Both the position numbers and the translations under genes were made by a program. A stretch of 64,000 nt of DNA, taken from assembly GCF_900167945.1 (NCBI RefSeq), contig NZ_FUZA01000001.1:1240001-1304000 (forward strand), in the 5' to 3' direction. The notes below the pieces were generated by a model. The model was not told the origin of the DNA and searched no databases. It saw only the letters and a list, made by a program, of their open reading frames with translations. Shown piece by piece: positions 33,935 to 43,072 of the stretch (the first letter of the stretch is position 1; every line of letters begins with the position of its first letter). The DNA comes from Dyadobacter psychrophilus. Lineage in GTDB: Bacteria; Bacteroidota; Bacteroidia; Cytophagales; Spirosomataceae.

Positions 33935-35110
33935 ATGAACAAAAACATTCCTTTACTGAAAAGATATCTCCCCGTTGCATTGGGAGGTTTGATGCTTACT
34001 GCCTCTATCGGATTAATGAGTAACAGTGGTTTTGAAACGGAAAAACCGAAGAAATTTACAGAAGCCGATCTGAAAGTGGATACGGTCGCCTCGGGCCTGA
34101 CAATGCCGTGGGCGTCGGCATTGCTGCCTAATGGCGATATGCTGGTCACTGAGCGCGGTGGAAAACTCAGGCTTGTAACAGGCGGAAAACTTGACCCAAA
34201 AGAGGTCACAGGCATTCCCGAAGTATTTTACAAAGGACAGGGCGGCTTGCTGGACATTGCATTACACCCTGATTATAAGACAAACGGCTGGATCTACATT
34301 AGTTATTCATCCCCGAAAGCGTCGGGCGAAGAAGGAGATGAGGGTGGTGCAAACACGGCACTGATGCGTGCAAAACTGAAAGATCATGCGCTTACCGATA
34401 TTCAGCCATTGTTTAAGGCGCTTCCGAACGTGAAGGGCAATCCGCACTTTGGAGGACGCATTGTATTTGACAAAAAAGGTTACGTTTTCCTATCCCTTGG
34501 AGAACGTGGACAGAAACAGAATGCACAGGAACTGAGCAGGGATCAGGGCAAGGTGGTTCGTTTACACGAAGATGGCAAAATCCCAAAAGACAATCCGTTT
34601 GTAAGCACCGCAGGTGCGCGGCCCGAGATATGGACCTATGGACACCGCAATCCGCAAGGCATGATCATTCACCCGACTACGGGCGTGATCTGGGAGCATG
34701 AGCATGGGCCACAAGGCGGTGACGAGCTCAATATCATTGAAAAAGGCAAGAATTACGGCTGGCCCCTGATCACTTTCGGGATAGATTATGACAACAGCAT
34801 TATTTCAAAAGATACAGCACGCGCGGGACTGGAACAGCCTGTTGTCTATTGGAAACCTTCCATCGCCCCTTGTGGGATGACCTTCGTGACAAGCGATAAG
34901 TTTAAAGATTGGAACGGCGACTTGCTGGTTGGCTCTCTCAAATTCATGTATCTGCAACATTTGGTGGTGAAAGGCAATAAAGTGATCAGCCGCGAAATTA
35001 TTTTCGATAAAATAGGCCGTGTCCGGGATGTGCGCCAAGCGTGGGACGGCAACATTTATGTTGTGCTGGAAAATTCAGGTAAAGTTGTGCGTATCAGCCC
35101 TAAATCATAA
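33935..35110 (+). CDS. PQQ-dependent sugar dehydrogenase (glucose/sorbosone dehydrogenase family)
   Basis: This 391-residue six-bladed propeller protein has an N-terminal membrane anchor or signal (LPVALGGLMLTASIGLM). Family segments are TMPWASALLPNGDMLVTERGG, PNVKGNPHFGGRIVFD, TYGHRNPQGM and WEHEHGPQGGDELN, the latter containing PQQ/calcium ligands. Such enzymes oxidise aldose sugars in the periplasm and pass electrons on. The cytochrome c gene overlaps its stop codon by one base, so that protein is a natural electron acceptor. An upstream aldo/keto reductase completes the operon. Whether PQQ is made by this organism cannot be seen here. Confidence 0.9.
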   Translation: MNKNIPLLKRYLPVALGGLMLTASIGLMSNSGFETEKPKKFTEADLKVDTVASGLTMPWASALLPNGDMLVTERGGKLRLVTGGKLDPKEVTGIPEVFYKGQGGLLDIALHPDYKTNGWIYISYSSPKASGEEGDEGGANTALMRAKLKDHALTDIQPLFKALPNVKGNPHFGGRIVFDKKGYVFLSLGERGQKQNAQELSRDQGKVVRLHEDGKIPKDNPFVSTAGARPEIWTYGHRNPQGMIIHPTTGVIWEHEHGPQGGDELNIIEKGKNYGWPLITFGIDYDNSIISKDTARAGLEQPVVYWKPSIAPCGMTFVTSDKFKDWNGDLLVGSLKFMYLQHLVVKGNKVISREIIFDKIGRVRDVRQAWDGNIYVVLENSGKVVRISPKS

Positions 35111-35517
35111 TGAGAAAGATATTTGCAATAATTCCAGCTCTCGTTTTCTGCTCTGCGATACTCCCGCAGGACGACGAGCTGGCCAAAAGCATTGAGCGTG
35201 GTAAAATGGTTTATTCGGAAAACTGTATAAGCTGCCATATGGGCACAGGGGAAGGCGTTACGGCGACTTTTCCACCATTGGCAAAATCCGATTACCTGAT
35301 GGAAACACCGGAAAGCGCGATCAAGGCAATCAAATTCGGTCTTATCGGCAAAATAAAAGTCAACGGCGTGGATTATGACAACATGATGCCTAACCCGGGT
35401 TTAGGGAATGACGAGATCGCCGACGTTACCAATTACATTATGAACACCTGGGGAAATTCGTCCGAGAAGAAGATGATCACCGAAAAAATGGTCGACGAAA
35501 TCAAGGAAAAGAAATAA
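35110..35517 (+). CDS. c-type cytochrome
   Basis: This 135-residue protein has a signal peptide (MRKIFAIIPALVFCSAIL) and one haem-binding motif (C-I-S-C-H). A likely axial Met lies in DNMMPNPG, and the final helix is DEIADVTNYIMNTWG. It is a small periplasmic class I cytochrome. Its start codon overlaps the stop of the sugar dehydrogenase gene, so translation is coupled and it probably receives electrons from that enzyme. It is ended by a good terminator at 35541-35576. Confidence 0.92.
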   Translation: MRKIFAIIPALVFCSAILPQDDELAKSIERGKMVYSENCISCHMGTGEGVTATFPPLAKSDYLMETPESAIKAIKFGLIGKIKVNGVDYDNMMPNPGLGNDEIADVTNYIMNTWGNSSEKKMITEKMVDEIKEKK

Positions 35518-35540
35518 GTCCAGGTTTAAGTTTCTTTCAA

Positions 35541-35576
35541 AAACAGGATCGCCTTAAAAACGATCCTGTTTTTTTT
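35541..35576 (+). terminator. rho-independent terminator
   Basis: AAACAGGATCG pairs perfectly with CGATCCTGTTT, followed by a T-run, 24 bp after the cytochrome stop codon. Confidence 0.92.
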
Positions 35577-35642
35577 GCTGATACTGAATCCTTTGAGCCA
35601 AATATATCTCTCGCACTATTTTAAATAAATCTAAATAAACAC

Positions 35643-35673
35643 TTGTATAGAGAAATTCGCTGTACGATATTTG
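35643..35673 (+). promoter_or_regulatory. -33/-7 promoter of the siderophore-type receptor gene
   Basis: TTG (35643-35645), a 20-bp spacer and GATATTTG (35666-35673), seven of eight positions matching TAnnTTTG. It lies 37 bp upstream of the ATG. Confidence 0.5.
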
Positions 35674-35710
35674 CCAACCAAAGGAACTATTTAGACCAAT
35701 TTTAAATAAA

Positions 35711-38089
35711 ATGCAACAAATCTATACTTTTGTCCTGTTCATACTATCTGCATCCGCTGTGTTCGCTCAAAACGGCAGGATTACAGGCCAGATCCTAAGT
35801 TCAGACGGCCAGCCGGCAGAGCAAGTTTCGGTCGGAATTAAGGGAAGCTCGAAGGGATCCGTCTCGGACGCAGCGGGTAAATTCGTCATCGAAAGGGTAA
35901 AACCAGGCACTTACTCCCTGCTTGTGAGCTTCGTAGGACTGGAAACACAGGAAAAACCCGTGGAAGTAATCGCCGGAGAAACGGCCAACGTTTCCTTCAC
36001 ACTTTCAGAAAGTGCCAATCAATTGCAGGAAGTTATCGTAAAAGGCGGAAACCCGTACAAATCTGACCAGGTTTCTTCCAGTCTGAAATTGCTCACTCCG
36101 ATTTTGGAAACACCTCAAAATGTGCAGGTTGTAACGTCAAAAGTGTTGGCTGACCAGCAGATCATCAGCATGAGCGATGGCTTGATCCGCAATGTAAGCG
36201 GTGCAACCCGCCTGGAACACTGGGGCGACATGTATGCCAACATTACCATGCGCGGTTCACAAATTCAGGCTTTCCGCAATGGTTTTAATGTTGTGAGCTC
36301 CTTTTGGGGGCCGCTTACCGAGGATATGAGCTTCGTGGATCACATTGAATTCGTGAAAGGCCCTGCTGGTTTTATGCTTGCAAACGGCGATCCGAGCGGT
36401 CTTTATAATGTAGTTACCAAAAAACCTACGGGCGAAACCAAGGGCGAAGTTTCCCTCACGATGGGCAGCTTTGACTTTTACCGCGCAACATTGGATCTGG
36501 ATGGCAAATTGGATAAAAGCGGCAAGCTGCTTTACCGTCTGAACGTAGCAGGACAGAACAAAAATTCGCACCGTTCATTCGAATATAACAACCGCTACAG
36601 CATTGCCCCGGTCATTTCTTACCAATTGGACGATAAGACAAAACTGACTGCGGAATACAACATGCAATACGCAAAAATGTCGGATGTTGGCTCTTATTAT
36701 GTGTTTACAACAGACGGCTATGCAACATTGGCAAGAGATTTCACGGCCATGCCTCCGGGACTGGATCCAACAAAAATCAAAGACCAGAGCCTTTTCCTAA
36801 ACCTGCAGCACCAGATCAACAGCGACTGGAAAGTTACCGCACAGGTGGGTTACTTCAACTATCAGCAAACAGGATCTAGCATGTGGCCGGACTCTGTCAG
36901 CGCGGATGCCCGACTGGTTCGCAGTGTGGGAATCTGGGATGCAAAAAGCGAAATGACGCTTGCACAGGCATTTATCAATGGTTCGGTAAAAACCGGCGGT
37001 GTACAGCACAGGATTTTGGGCGGCATTGACATTGGAACAAAAAATTACTTTGCAGATTGGGCGCAATCACATGCATTGGATACACTCGGCGGTTTGTTTG
37101 ATCCCCGTAATCCTAATTATGGAACACCCAATAACGGTTATCCGGTGTGGGACCGTACGCTAAACCTGGAAGCAAGGGCAGTGATGGGCGGCGGAACCAT
37201 GGATCAGAAATATACCGGAATTTATTTGCAGGATGAACTTGGTTTTATTGATAACAAAATCAGGCTGACGCTGGCCGGACGTTACACGCACGTAAGTCAG
37301 TCTGCCTGGGGCGGGTCGCCTGATAAAGCCAATCATTTTACCCCAAGGGTTGGATTAAGTATTTCGCTTGACAAAAATACTTCGGTGTATGCATTGTATG
37401 ACGAAGCGTTTTTACCCCAATCCGGAAAATTGAGAGGCGGTGGAACGGCAAAACCAATTACCGGGAGCAACCGTGAACTTGGTTTCAAGAGAGACTGGGC
37501 AGAAGGGCGCTGGAACACGACATTATCCTTTTATCGCATTGTAAAGAATAACGAAATTACAGCAGATCCGTTAAGCGCGCCAAATTCAGGATTAAGTGTT
37601 GTTTTAGGTCAAAAACGCACACAGGGTGTTGAATTTGACATCCGCGGAAGCATTGCAAAAGGCCTTAACCTCACGGCCAATTACGCTTATACGAACTCCG
37701 AAGTAACAAAAGTAACTGAGGGTGTTCAGTCCATTAAAGTGGGCGACATTATCCCGGGTTTTGCCAAGCACAATGTTAACGGATGGCTTAGCTACAAAAT
37801 CCAGCAAGGTGCACTAAAAGGCACCGGGCTTTCCGGCGGATTCACTTACCTGATCGACCGTGCCACTTCTAACTGGAGCACGACCAATAATGAGCAAAAC
37901 CTGCCTAATTACTTCAAGTTGGATGGCGGCGTTTTCTGGGAAAAGGATAAGATCAGACTTACATTAAATGTGTTCAATGTGCTGGATAAATATCTGTACA
38001 GCGGAAGTTATTACGACTATTTGGGTGCTTATTACACCCAGTCGGAAGCGCCGAGGAACTATCGTTTGGGATTGGCTTACAAATTCTAA
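35711..38089 (+). CDS. TonB-dependent siderophore-type receptor
   Basis: This 792-residue outer-membrane protein has a signal peptide ending FAQN and a carboxypeptidase-regulatory-like domain (about 23-110). A plug follows with LETPQNVQVVTSKVLADQQ, FVDHIEFVKGPAGFM and GDPSGLYNVVTKKPTGE. The barrel ends in aromatic F (RLGLAYKF). The plug segments are those of the siderophore receptor group (FhuA/FpvA-like), so ferric siderophore uptake is likely. No siderophore reductase or transporter is adjacent, and a Fur site was not identified. The gene is monocistronic with its own promoter and terminator. Confidence 0.92.
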   Translation: MQQIYTFVLFILSASAVFAQNGRITGQILSSDGQPAEQVSVGIKGSSKGSVSDAAGKFVIERVKPGTYSLLVSFVGLETQEKPVEVIAGETANVSFTLSESANQLQEVIVKGGNPYKSDQVSSSLKLLTPILETPQNVQVVTSKVLADQQIISMSDGLIRNVSGATRLEHWGDMYANITMRGSQIQAFRNGFNVVSSFWGPLTEDMSFVDHIEFVKGPAGFMLANGDPSGLYNVVTKKPTGETKGEVSLTMGSFDFYRATLDLDGKLDKSGKLLYRLNVAGQNKNSHRSFEYNNRYSIAPVISYQLDDKTKLTAEYNMQYAKMSDVGSYYVFTTDGYATLARDFTAMPPGLDPTKIKDQSLFLNLQHQINSDWKVTAQVGYFNYQQTGSSMWPDSVSADARLVRSVGIWDAKSEMTLAQAFINGSVKTGGVQHRILGGIDIGTKNYFADWAQSHALDTLGGLFDPRNPNYGTPNNGYPVWDRTLNLEARAVMGGGTMDQKYTGIYLQDELGFIDNKIRLTLAGRYTHVSQSAWGGSPDKANHFTPRVGLSISLDKNTSVYALYDEAFLPQSGKLRGGGTAKPITGSNRELGFKRDWAEGRWNTTLSFYRIVKNNEITADPLSAPNSGLSVVLGQKRTQGVEFDIRGSIAKGLNLTANYAYTNSEVTKVTEGVQSIKVGDIIPGFAKHNVNGWLSYKIQQGALKGTGLSGGFTYLIDRATSNWSTTNNEQNLPNYFKLDGGVFWEKDKIRLTLNVFNVLDKYLYSGSYYDYLGAYYTQSEAPRNYRLGLAYKF

Positions 38090-38112
38090 AACGCTTTGTC
38101 AGATATTCTTTT

Positions 38113-38149
38113 CGGGCATTCAGCGATTCAAATCCTGAATGCCCGTTTT
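38113..38149 (+). terminator. rho-independent terminator
   Basis: CGGGCATTCAG (38113-38123) pairs perfectly with CTGAATGCCCG (38135-38145), followed by TTTT. It lies just beyond the stop of the minus-strand gluconokinase gene and may serve both. Confidence 0.88.
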
Positions 38150-38152
38150 GCT

Positions 38153-39613
38153 TTAAACTGCGTGTGCCATCATCAGGCGAGCGCCTTTTTGGAATTTTCC
38201 GCTCAATGTTTCATATGACTTATGCACTTTTGCATGCGGATCATATTCCTGGCCAACCGTTGTGAAATTCTTCATGTCAGCATAATGCTTATACACGCCA
38301 AGTGCCTTTAAACCCATCATAGCAGCTCCTACCGCGCCTGTTTCGACCGTTTCATTCAATTTTACTTTTTTTCCAAAAACATCAGAAAGCATCTGGACCC
38401 AGATCGGGCTGCGCGCAAAACCGCCGTTGGCGTAGATGGTGTCGACTTTCTGCATTTCCATCAATATTTTGCCTATTCCGAACAAATTCAGCAAAATGCC
38501 TTCCATCACTGCTTTTGCAAAATGTGCCCGCGTGTGCTGAATGTCAAGTCCGGAAAATCCGCCGCGCACGGTTGAGCTCCACAGGGGCGCCCGCTCACCC
38601 AGCAGATAGGGATAAAAAAGAAGCCCGTTAGAGCCTGGTTCGATTTTCGCGGCTTCCTCAAAAACGTTGCCAAATTCTTCCTTTGGAAAAAATGTGTTCA
38701 TCAGCCATTCAAAAATGACCGCGCCGTTGTTTGATGGCCCTCCTATTATAAATGTGTGTTCATCCAGCACATAACAGAATGTCTGCATGAGCGGATCAGA
38801 ATAGGGTTTATTAAAACAAATGCGGACTGCAGCGCTTGTGCCGATGGTTACGGCCATGGAACCAGTCTGGACTGCACCGCTGCCGAGGTTGGCAAGGCAA
38901 CCATCACTTGCGCCCATCACCAATGCGGTTCCCTCCGGCAAACCGGCCTCATTTGTGGCCGGAACTTTTTCAATATGGTATGGAGAAACTGCCGCAGATA
39001 ATTTTTCAGCTTTCAAACCCAGCTTTTTGAGCGTATAAACATCCCATTTCAGCTCCCGGATATTGAACATGCCTGTGGCAGAGGCAACGGAATAATCCAC
39101 AACAAACTTACCTGTGAGGCGATAAACGATGTACTCTTTTATGCCAACGAAACGACTGGCTTTTTTATAAATTTCAGGCTCATGCTGCCTCAGCCAAAGC
39201 AACTTGCATACTGGCGTCATAGCGTGGATCGGCGTTCCATTATTATAGTAAATTTTTTTGCCGACTGTGGAAGTACGCAGCTTAAGCGCAATGTCGGAGC
39301 TGCGGTTATCAGCCCAGATGATGAGTTGCGTAAGTTGTTTTCCGTCTTTATCCAACGCCAAAACGCCATGCATGGCTGCACTAAAACTTATTCCCAGCAA
39401 TGTATCCCGTTCTTTACAGGCTTCGACGACTGTCTTTATCGTTTTGCAGGCAGCATTATAAATTTCATCGGGATCCTGCTCGCTCCAGTCTGGCTTGGGA
39501 TGATACATTTCATAACTTTCACTGTGTAAAGTCAGGATGTCACCTGAAACGGAATCAAAAGCAACACATTTTACATTTGTTGTACCAATATCACAACCGA
39601 TGATGTAGGGCAT
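38153..39613 (-). CDS. gntK: gluconokinase, FGGY family
   Basis: This 486-residue FGGY sugar kinase phosphorylates gluconate to 6-phosphogluconate if the family assignment is right. It begins YIIGCDIGTTNVKCVAFD (phosphate-1 loop) and contains AMHGVLALDKDGKQLTQLIIWADNRS, typical of gluconokinases. TIGTSAAVRI (phosphate-2) and a C-terminal adenosine motif (YANGGFARSPIW) follow. Xylulokinase is the main alternative. A periplasmic sugar dehydrogenase is encoded nearby (33935), which could supply gluconate; no gluconate transporter is in the window. Confidence 0.88.
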   Translation of the reverse strand: MPYIIGCDIGTTNVKCVAFDSVSGDILTLHSESYEMYHPKPDWSEQDPDEIYNAACKTIKTVVEACKERDTLLGISFSAAMHGVLALDKDGKQLTQLIIWADNRSSDIALKLRTSTVGKKIYYNNGTPIHAMTPVCKLLWLRQHEPEIYKKASRFVGIKEYIVYRLTGKFVVDYSVASATGMFNIRELKWDVYTLKKLGLKAEKLSAAVSPYHIEKVPATNEAGLPEGTALVMGASDGCLANLGSGAVQTGSMAVTIGTSAAVRICFNKPYSDPLMQTFCYVLDEHTFIIGGPSNNGAVIFEWLMNTFFPKEEFGNVFEEAAKIEPGSNGLLFYPYLLGERAPLWSSTVRGGFSGLDIQHTRAHFAKAVMEGILLNLFGIGKILMEMQKVDTIYANGGFARSPIWVQMLSDVFGKKVKLNETVETGAVGAAMMGLKALGVYKHYADMKNFTTVGQEYDPHAKVHKSYETLSGKFQKGARLMMAHAV

Positions 39614-39769
39614 TTTTAAAAATTTAAAGGCAGTGGCCGGCGCAAACCCGTCCGGGCAGTCCGATTATTTAATTAAAACAAATCAAAAAATCTGAAATCT
39701 TGCCTACAACTTGGCATGGATTTGTTATTTTCGCAGAAATAAACGCATAAGATTTTTATACATTTGATC

Positions 39770-39961
39770 ATGTCCGATACAACACATAACGAATCCAGCT
39801 CACTTTCAAGCGGAGTTTACGTCGCAGCATTCATTATTTTATTTTTGTTGCTGGCTGTACTTGCAGATCTGTTTACCTTTATTTTGGGAACGATCGGACT
39901 GGTTGTGACATTCGCAGCATTCTACAAAGACAACAGTCACCACGGCGACGATCATCATTGA
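39770..39961 (+). CDS. small single-helix membrane protein
   Basis: From ATG 39770 this 63-residue protein has a hydrophilic N-terminus, a long hydrophobic stretch (about 15-50, likely one or two helices) and a histidine/aspartate-rich tail (HHGDDHH) that could bind metal. I recognise no family. An in-frame TTG at 39764 is a weaker start. It is a single gene, convergent with the phosphoesterase gene. Confidence 0.55.
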   Translation: MSDTTHNESSSLSSGVYVAAFIILFLLLAVLADLFTFILGTIGLVVTFAAFYKDNSHHGDDHH

Positions 39962-39999
39962 TCAACGACTCGTTATGAGTTGAAAGAGCGTCTATAAGC

Positions 40000-41229
40000 T
40001 TAACGAACGGCCAATTCGGGCATGGATTGTAATATTTTCCATTCCAATTGGCCGTTTGTCGTGTCCACCGTCCAGGACTCTTCAAAAACACATTGATCTT
40101 CCAGGTCGCGGTATTCAGCAGTCAGTACATTGTCTTTCAGCAATAATCTGACGAAGCCATTGTAACCGAGGGCATGCCTTTTAATTACTTTTCGCACCCT
40201 GCGATCATAGTAACCAATTTTTTCCAGATCGTTCCCAACCGGCATGGCCGTTTCGACGGGTAATCCGCCATGACCAATGCAGCGTCCATAAGCCTGAGGC
40301 CCTTTACCATTTGTGCCAAAGTTATACATAACGAGCCTGTGATCGTGCCCCCACATCCATACAACCGGGCGGGCCACCTCACCCATCAGCTCCTGAATTT
40401 GCTCGCCGGGCTTTGCATAATCCTCCCTGAATGAAGATATATATGGATGATGGCTCAGAAAAATAATTCCACGCTTATCGTCAGGATTTCCAAGCTGTAC
40501 AACGTCCCGGAGCCACGCAACCTGCTCTTTTTTTAAATGGCAGTCGGGCGGGGAGAGAATCTCGACAAATGGCCGGCCCACGGATGTGTAACCTGTATCA
40601 ATCCCGATAATGCGCCAATGTTCGTTTTCAAGGCAAAAGAAGCCTGCTTGCTGCGACTTTTTCATCTCGCCATCCTGAATGTACATCGCAGGCAGCAAAT
40701 GCTGAAAAAAAGCATTTCCATTGGAATACATTTCATGGTTCCCTGACAAAGCAAGACTTCCCGACGCGCCATAATACCACGACGCGTGAGGCGCTGTGAA
40801 ATTCTCTTCGACCTCTTTTGGCGCGCCCACGAAATAAATGTCGCCCATATGTATCGTGTAATCGGGAGTATAGCGGGCAACCAGATGCGCAACAGCATCG
40901 GATTCGGCCGTATCGCTGGCCCAGTCGGAAAGCAGCGCGATGCTGATTTCGTCTCTTGAAGGAATGGATGACTGCAATTTATAAACGCCCGTGTCCCCGT
41001 TTCTGGGATAAGCCTGATAAGGATGACGCGGGCCAAAACGACTTTTCAGATAATGCCATGCAAATCCTAACAGATTGGTTTTAAAAAAGTTGGAAACAAC
41101 ATTGGTTACGCTCGACGTCTCCCTTACATGTTTTTCATAAAGTTCGAGTTGGGTTTTTGCATGATTTTCGGCTTCACTGTGGCCAAGGTCCAGGTATTTT
41201 TTGGTTCGGTCTTCTGCTGACTCGGGCAT
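40000..41229 (-). CDS. metallophosphoesterase (calcineurin-like)
   Basis: This 409-residue protein has the metal-binding pattern of calcineurin-like phosphoesterases in order: LLSDWASD, MGDIYFVG, SGNHEMY, LSHHPYIS and GHDHRLVMY. No signal peptide is evident; the first 80 residues are helical. The substrate may be a phosphoprotein, nucleotide or phosphodiester. It is a single minus-strand gene between the small membrane protein and the DinB gene. Confidence 0.88.
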   Translation of the reverse strand: MPESAEDRTKKYLDLGHSEAENHAKTQLELYEKHVRETSSVTNVVSNFFKTNLLGFAWHYLKSRFGPRHPYQAYPRNGDTGVYKLQSSIPSRDEISIALLSDWASDTAESDAVAHLVARYTPDYTIHMGDIYFVGAPKEVEENFTAPHASWYYGASGSLALSGNHEMYSNGNAFFQHLLPAMYIQDGEMKKSQQAGFFCLENEHWRIIGIDTGYTSVGRPFVEILSPPDCHLKKEQVAWLRDVVQLGNPDDKRGIIFLSHHPYISSFREDYAKPGEQIQELMGEVARPVVWMWGHDHRLVMYNFGTNGKGPQAYGRCIGHGGLPVETAMPVGNDLEKIGYYDRRVRKVIKRHALGYNGFVRLLLKDNVLTAEYRDLEDQCVFEESWTVDTTNGQLEWKILQSMPELAVR

Positions 41230-41327
41230 ATTGTTAATTCGCGGATGGTCGGATGTTACCGGTAAATAAAATGATTAATTGATTACCTTTCACAAAAATT
41301 ATACAACCACCATAAACACAAGATCGA

Positions 41328-41843
41328 ATGAAAAAACTGACTATTACACTGATGTTATTTTTCGCAGCAAGTGCGGCATTCGCACAAACGATGATCGCTA
41401 AACAAGTTGCGGACTGGGAGAGAGCAAAAAAATACACGCAAGCCTATCTGGATGCAATGCCGGATGCTGGTTACGCTTTCAAGCCAACACCTGAAATCCG
41501 TTCATTTGCTGCGCAGATGGACCATATAGCAGATGCCAATTTCGCATTCGTTTCGGCTGCATCGGGCAAGAAAAGTCCTTTTGAAGGTTCTGCGGAGAAA
41601 ATGACCGATCAGTCCAAAGCTGCTGTCTCGAAGGCTGTTATGGAAAGCTACGATTTTGTGATCAACACTTTAAAAGGAATGACGGAAGCGGATCTTGCAA
41701 AAGACGTAAAAGTTTTCGGAATGGATATGAAGGCTGGCGTTGCATTTGAGAAAGCATTTGAGCACCAGACGCACCACCGGGGACAAACAACTCCTTACAT
41801 TCGAATGAAAGGCGCTACGCCTCCCAACGAAATGTTGTTCTAG
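41328..41843 (+). CDS. DinB-like domain protein, secreted
   Basis: This 171-residue protein has a signal peptide (ending AAFAQ) and a DinB/YfiT four-helix bundle. The three metal-ligand histidines are likely in QMDHIAD and EHQTHHRGQ. Family members include putative metal-dependent thiol transferases; the activity here is unknown. Export is unusual for DinB proteins in general but frequent in Bacteroidota. Terminated by the hairpin at 41845-41883. Confidence 0.85.
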   Translation: MKKLTITLMLFFAASAAFAQTMIAKQVADWERAKKYTQAYLDAMPDAGYAFKPTPEIRSFAAQMDHIADANFAFVSAASGKKSPFEGSAEKMTDQSKAAVSKAVMESYDFVINTLKGMTEADLAKDVKVFGMDMKAGVAFEKAFEHQTHHRGQTTPYIRMKGATPPNEMLF

Positions 41844-41844
41844 T

Positions 41845-41883
41845 AAAAAAAGAAAGGGACTTCAACGGTCCCTTTCTTTTTTT
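41845..41883. terminator. bidirectional terminator
   Basis: A 16-bp perfect stem (AGAAAGGGAC/GTCCCTTTCT core with A- and T-runs at its base). It overlaps the stop codon of the minus-strand glycosyltransferase gene and begins 1 bp after the DinB stop. Confidence 0.92.
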
Positions 41884-42868
41884 ATGCCTTAGCCTTTGAC
41901 TTAATATTGTAAAGGTTCAATGCAAAAAAGCTGTATAATTTCATAAATGCCGGCGGGATCACAAAGTCGCGGATCACTTCCTTTCTCCGCTCCGGCGAAG
42001 GGTCTCCCGTAGCAAGATATTTCAAAGCATATTTCAATCTCGGCCAGTAAGTTTTGCCATATTCCCTGGAAAACAGCAACTTATAATAGTAAGTCGCAAT
42101 GTTTTTCTTCAATTTGTCATCGTATTTGTAATTCAGCTCCTTATTAATGTTAGAATAAAGCTGGATACGGTTGAAAAGGAAATCGGCACCATAATGGTTG
42201 TCTGCAAAGCTGGCCCCGCCCCTGTTTTTCCTGTAAACAGACATTACTTCATCAATATAGCCGATCGGGCCTCGGGTTGCGAACATGATATTCCTTGGAA
42301 TATCACCGCTTGTCGACAGGTTAGTCCATTCAGGATCAGGATGTTTGGCAAAATCTTCTCTGCGAAACATCAAGCTTGATGTAGCAATAAAACAAAGCTC
42401 GTCCTCTCCTACCAGGTCCTCAACCGTAACTTCCGGTTTTGACAATGTATTCACCAGGTAAGGCGGCGCAGCATTATCGTCAAATATCACGCGGGCATTG
42501 TGGTAACAAGCAGAATAATGCGGGTTTGCATCCAACATTTCAACCTGTTTTTGAAGCTTATGCGGGGAAATAAGATAATCGTCGCCATCAAATTGAGCTA
42601 TATATTCGCCTTTTGCGGCTGCAAACGTAGCAAGTGCATTGAATTTTCCGTTGAGCCCCATATTTTTCGGATGCAGCAAAAGCCTGATCTTGTCGGGAAA
42701 CCGTTGCTGGTAATCTTTCAAAATAGCCGTTGTATTATCCTTGGAGCAATCATCCCCCACAACAATTTCAAAAGGAAATGTAGTCTGCTGCATCAAAATT
42801 GAATCCAGCATCTGCGCTACAAACTTTTCGTGGTTGTAAGTGACAACACACACACTCACTTTTATCAT
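41882..42868 (-). CDS. glycosyltransferase family 2
   Basis: This 328-residue cytoplasmic or membrane-associated enzyme has the GT-A fold: VSVCVVTYNHEKFV at the start, VVGDDCSKDNT and the metal-binding DGDDYL. These are typical of GT2 enzymes that build surface polysaccharide. The C-terminal third is basic and may contact the membrane. It lies away from the polysaccharide cluster at 50 kb, facing the opposite way to pgeF. The donor sugar is unknown. Confidence 0.9.
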   Translation of the reverse strand: MIKVSVCVVTYNHEKFVAQMLDSILMQQTTFPFEIVVGDDCSKDNTTAILKDYQQRFPDKIRLLLHPKNMGLNGKFNALATFAAAKGEYIAQFDGDDYLISPHKLQKQVEMLDANPHYSACYHNARVIFDDNAAPPYLVNTLSKPEVTVEDLVGEDELCFIATSSLMFRREDFAKHPDPEWTNLSTSGDIPRNIMFATRGPIGYIDEVMSVYRKNRGGASFADNHYGADFLFNRIQLYSNINKELNYKYDDKLKKNIATYYYKLLFSREYGKTYWPRLKYALKYLATGDPSPERRKEVIRDFVIPPAFMKLYSFFALNLYNIKSKAKA

Positions 42869-43036
42869 ATTTACAAATCAATATTGAAGCACTTCGACCG
42901 CAAATTTAAATCTTTTATTCCCATTTACCCGAATTGCTATATTTTCAGGGCGGGATTGTTCCCGATTTGCAGTCCAGACACTAAACTTATATCACAACGA
43001 AATAAATTCCATTGACCGTCATTAATTTGTATAATC

Positions 43037-43044
43037 TACATTTG
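43037..43044 (+). promoter_or_regulatory. -7 promoter element of pgeF
   Basis: TACATTTG matches TAnnTTTG; a TTG lies 22 bp upstream (43012-43014). The ATG is 28 bp downstream. Confidence 0.5.
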
Positions 43045-43072
43045 TAAACTTTACTAAGAGAATTTCAATTCA

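Noticed and set aside
39690..39740. TTGGCATGGATTTGTT as a sigma54 promoter of the small membrane protein gene
   Set aside because: The -24 half fits but the -12 doublet is missing at the correct distance.
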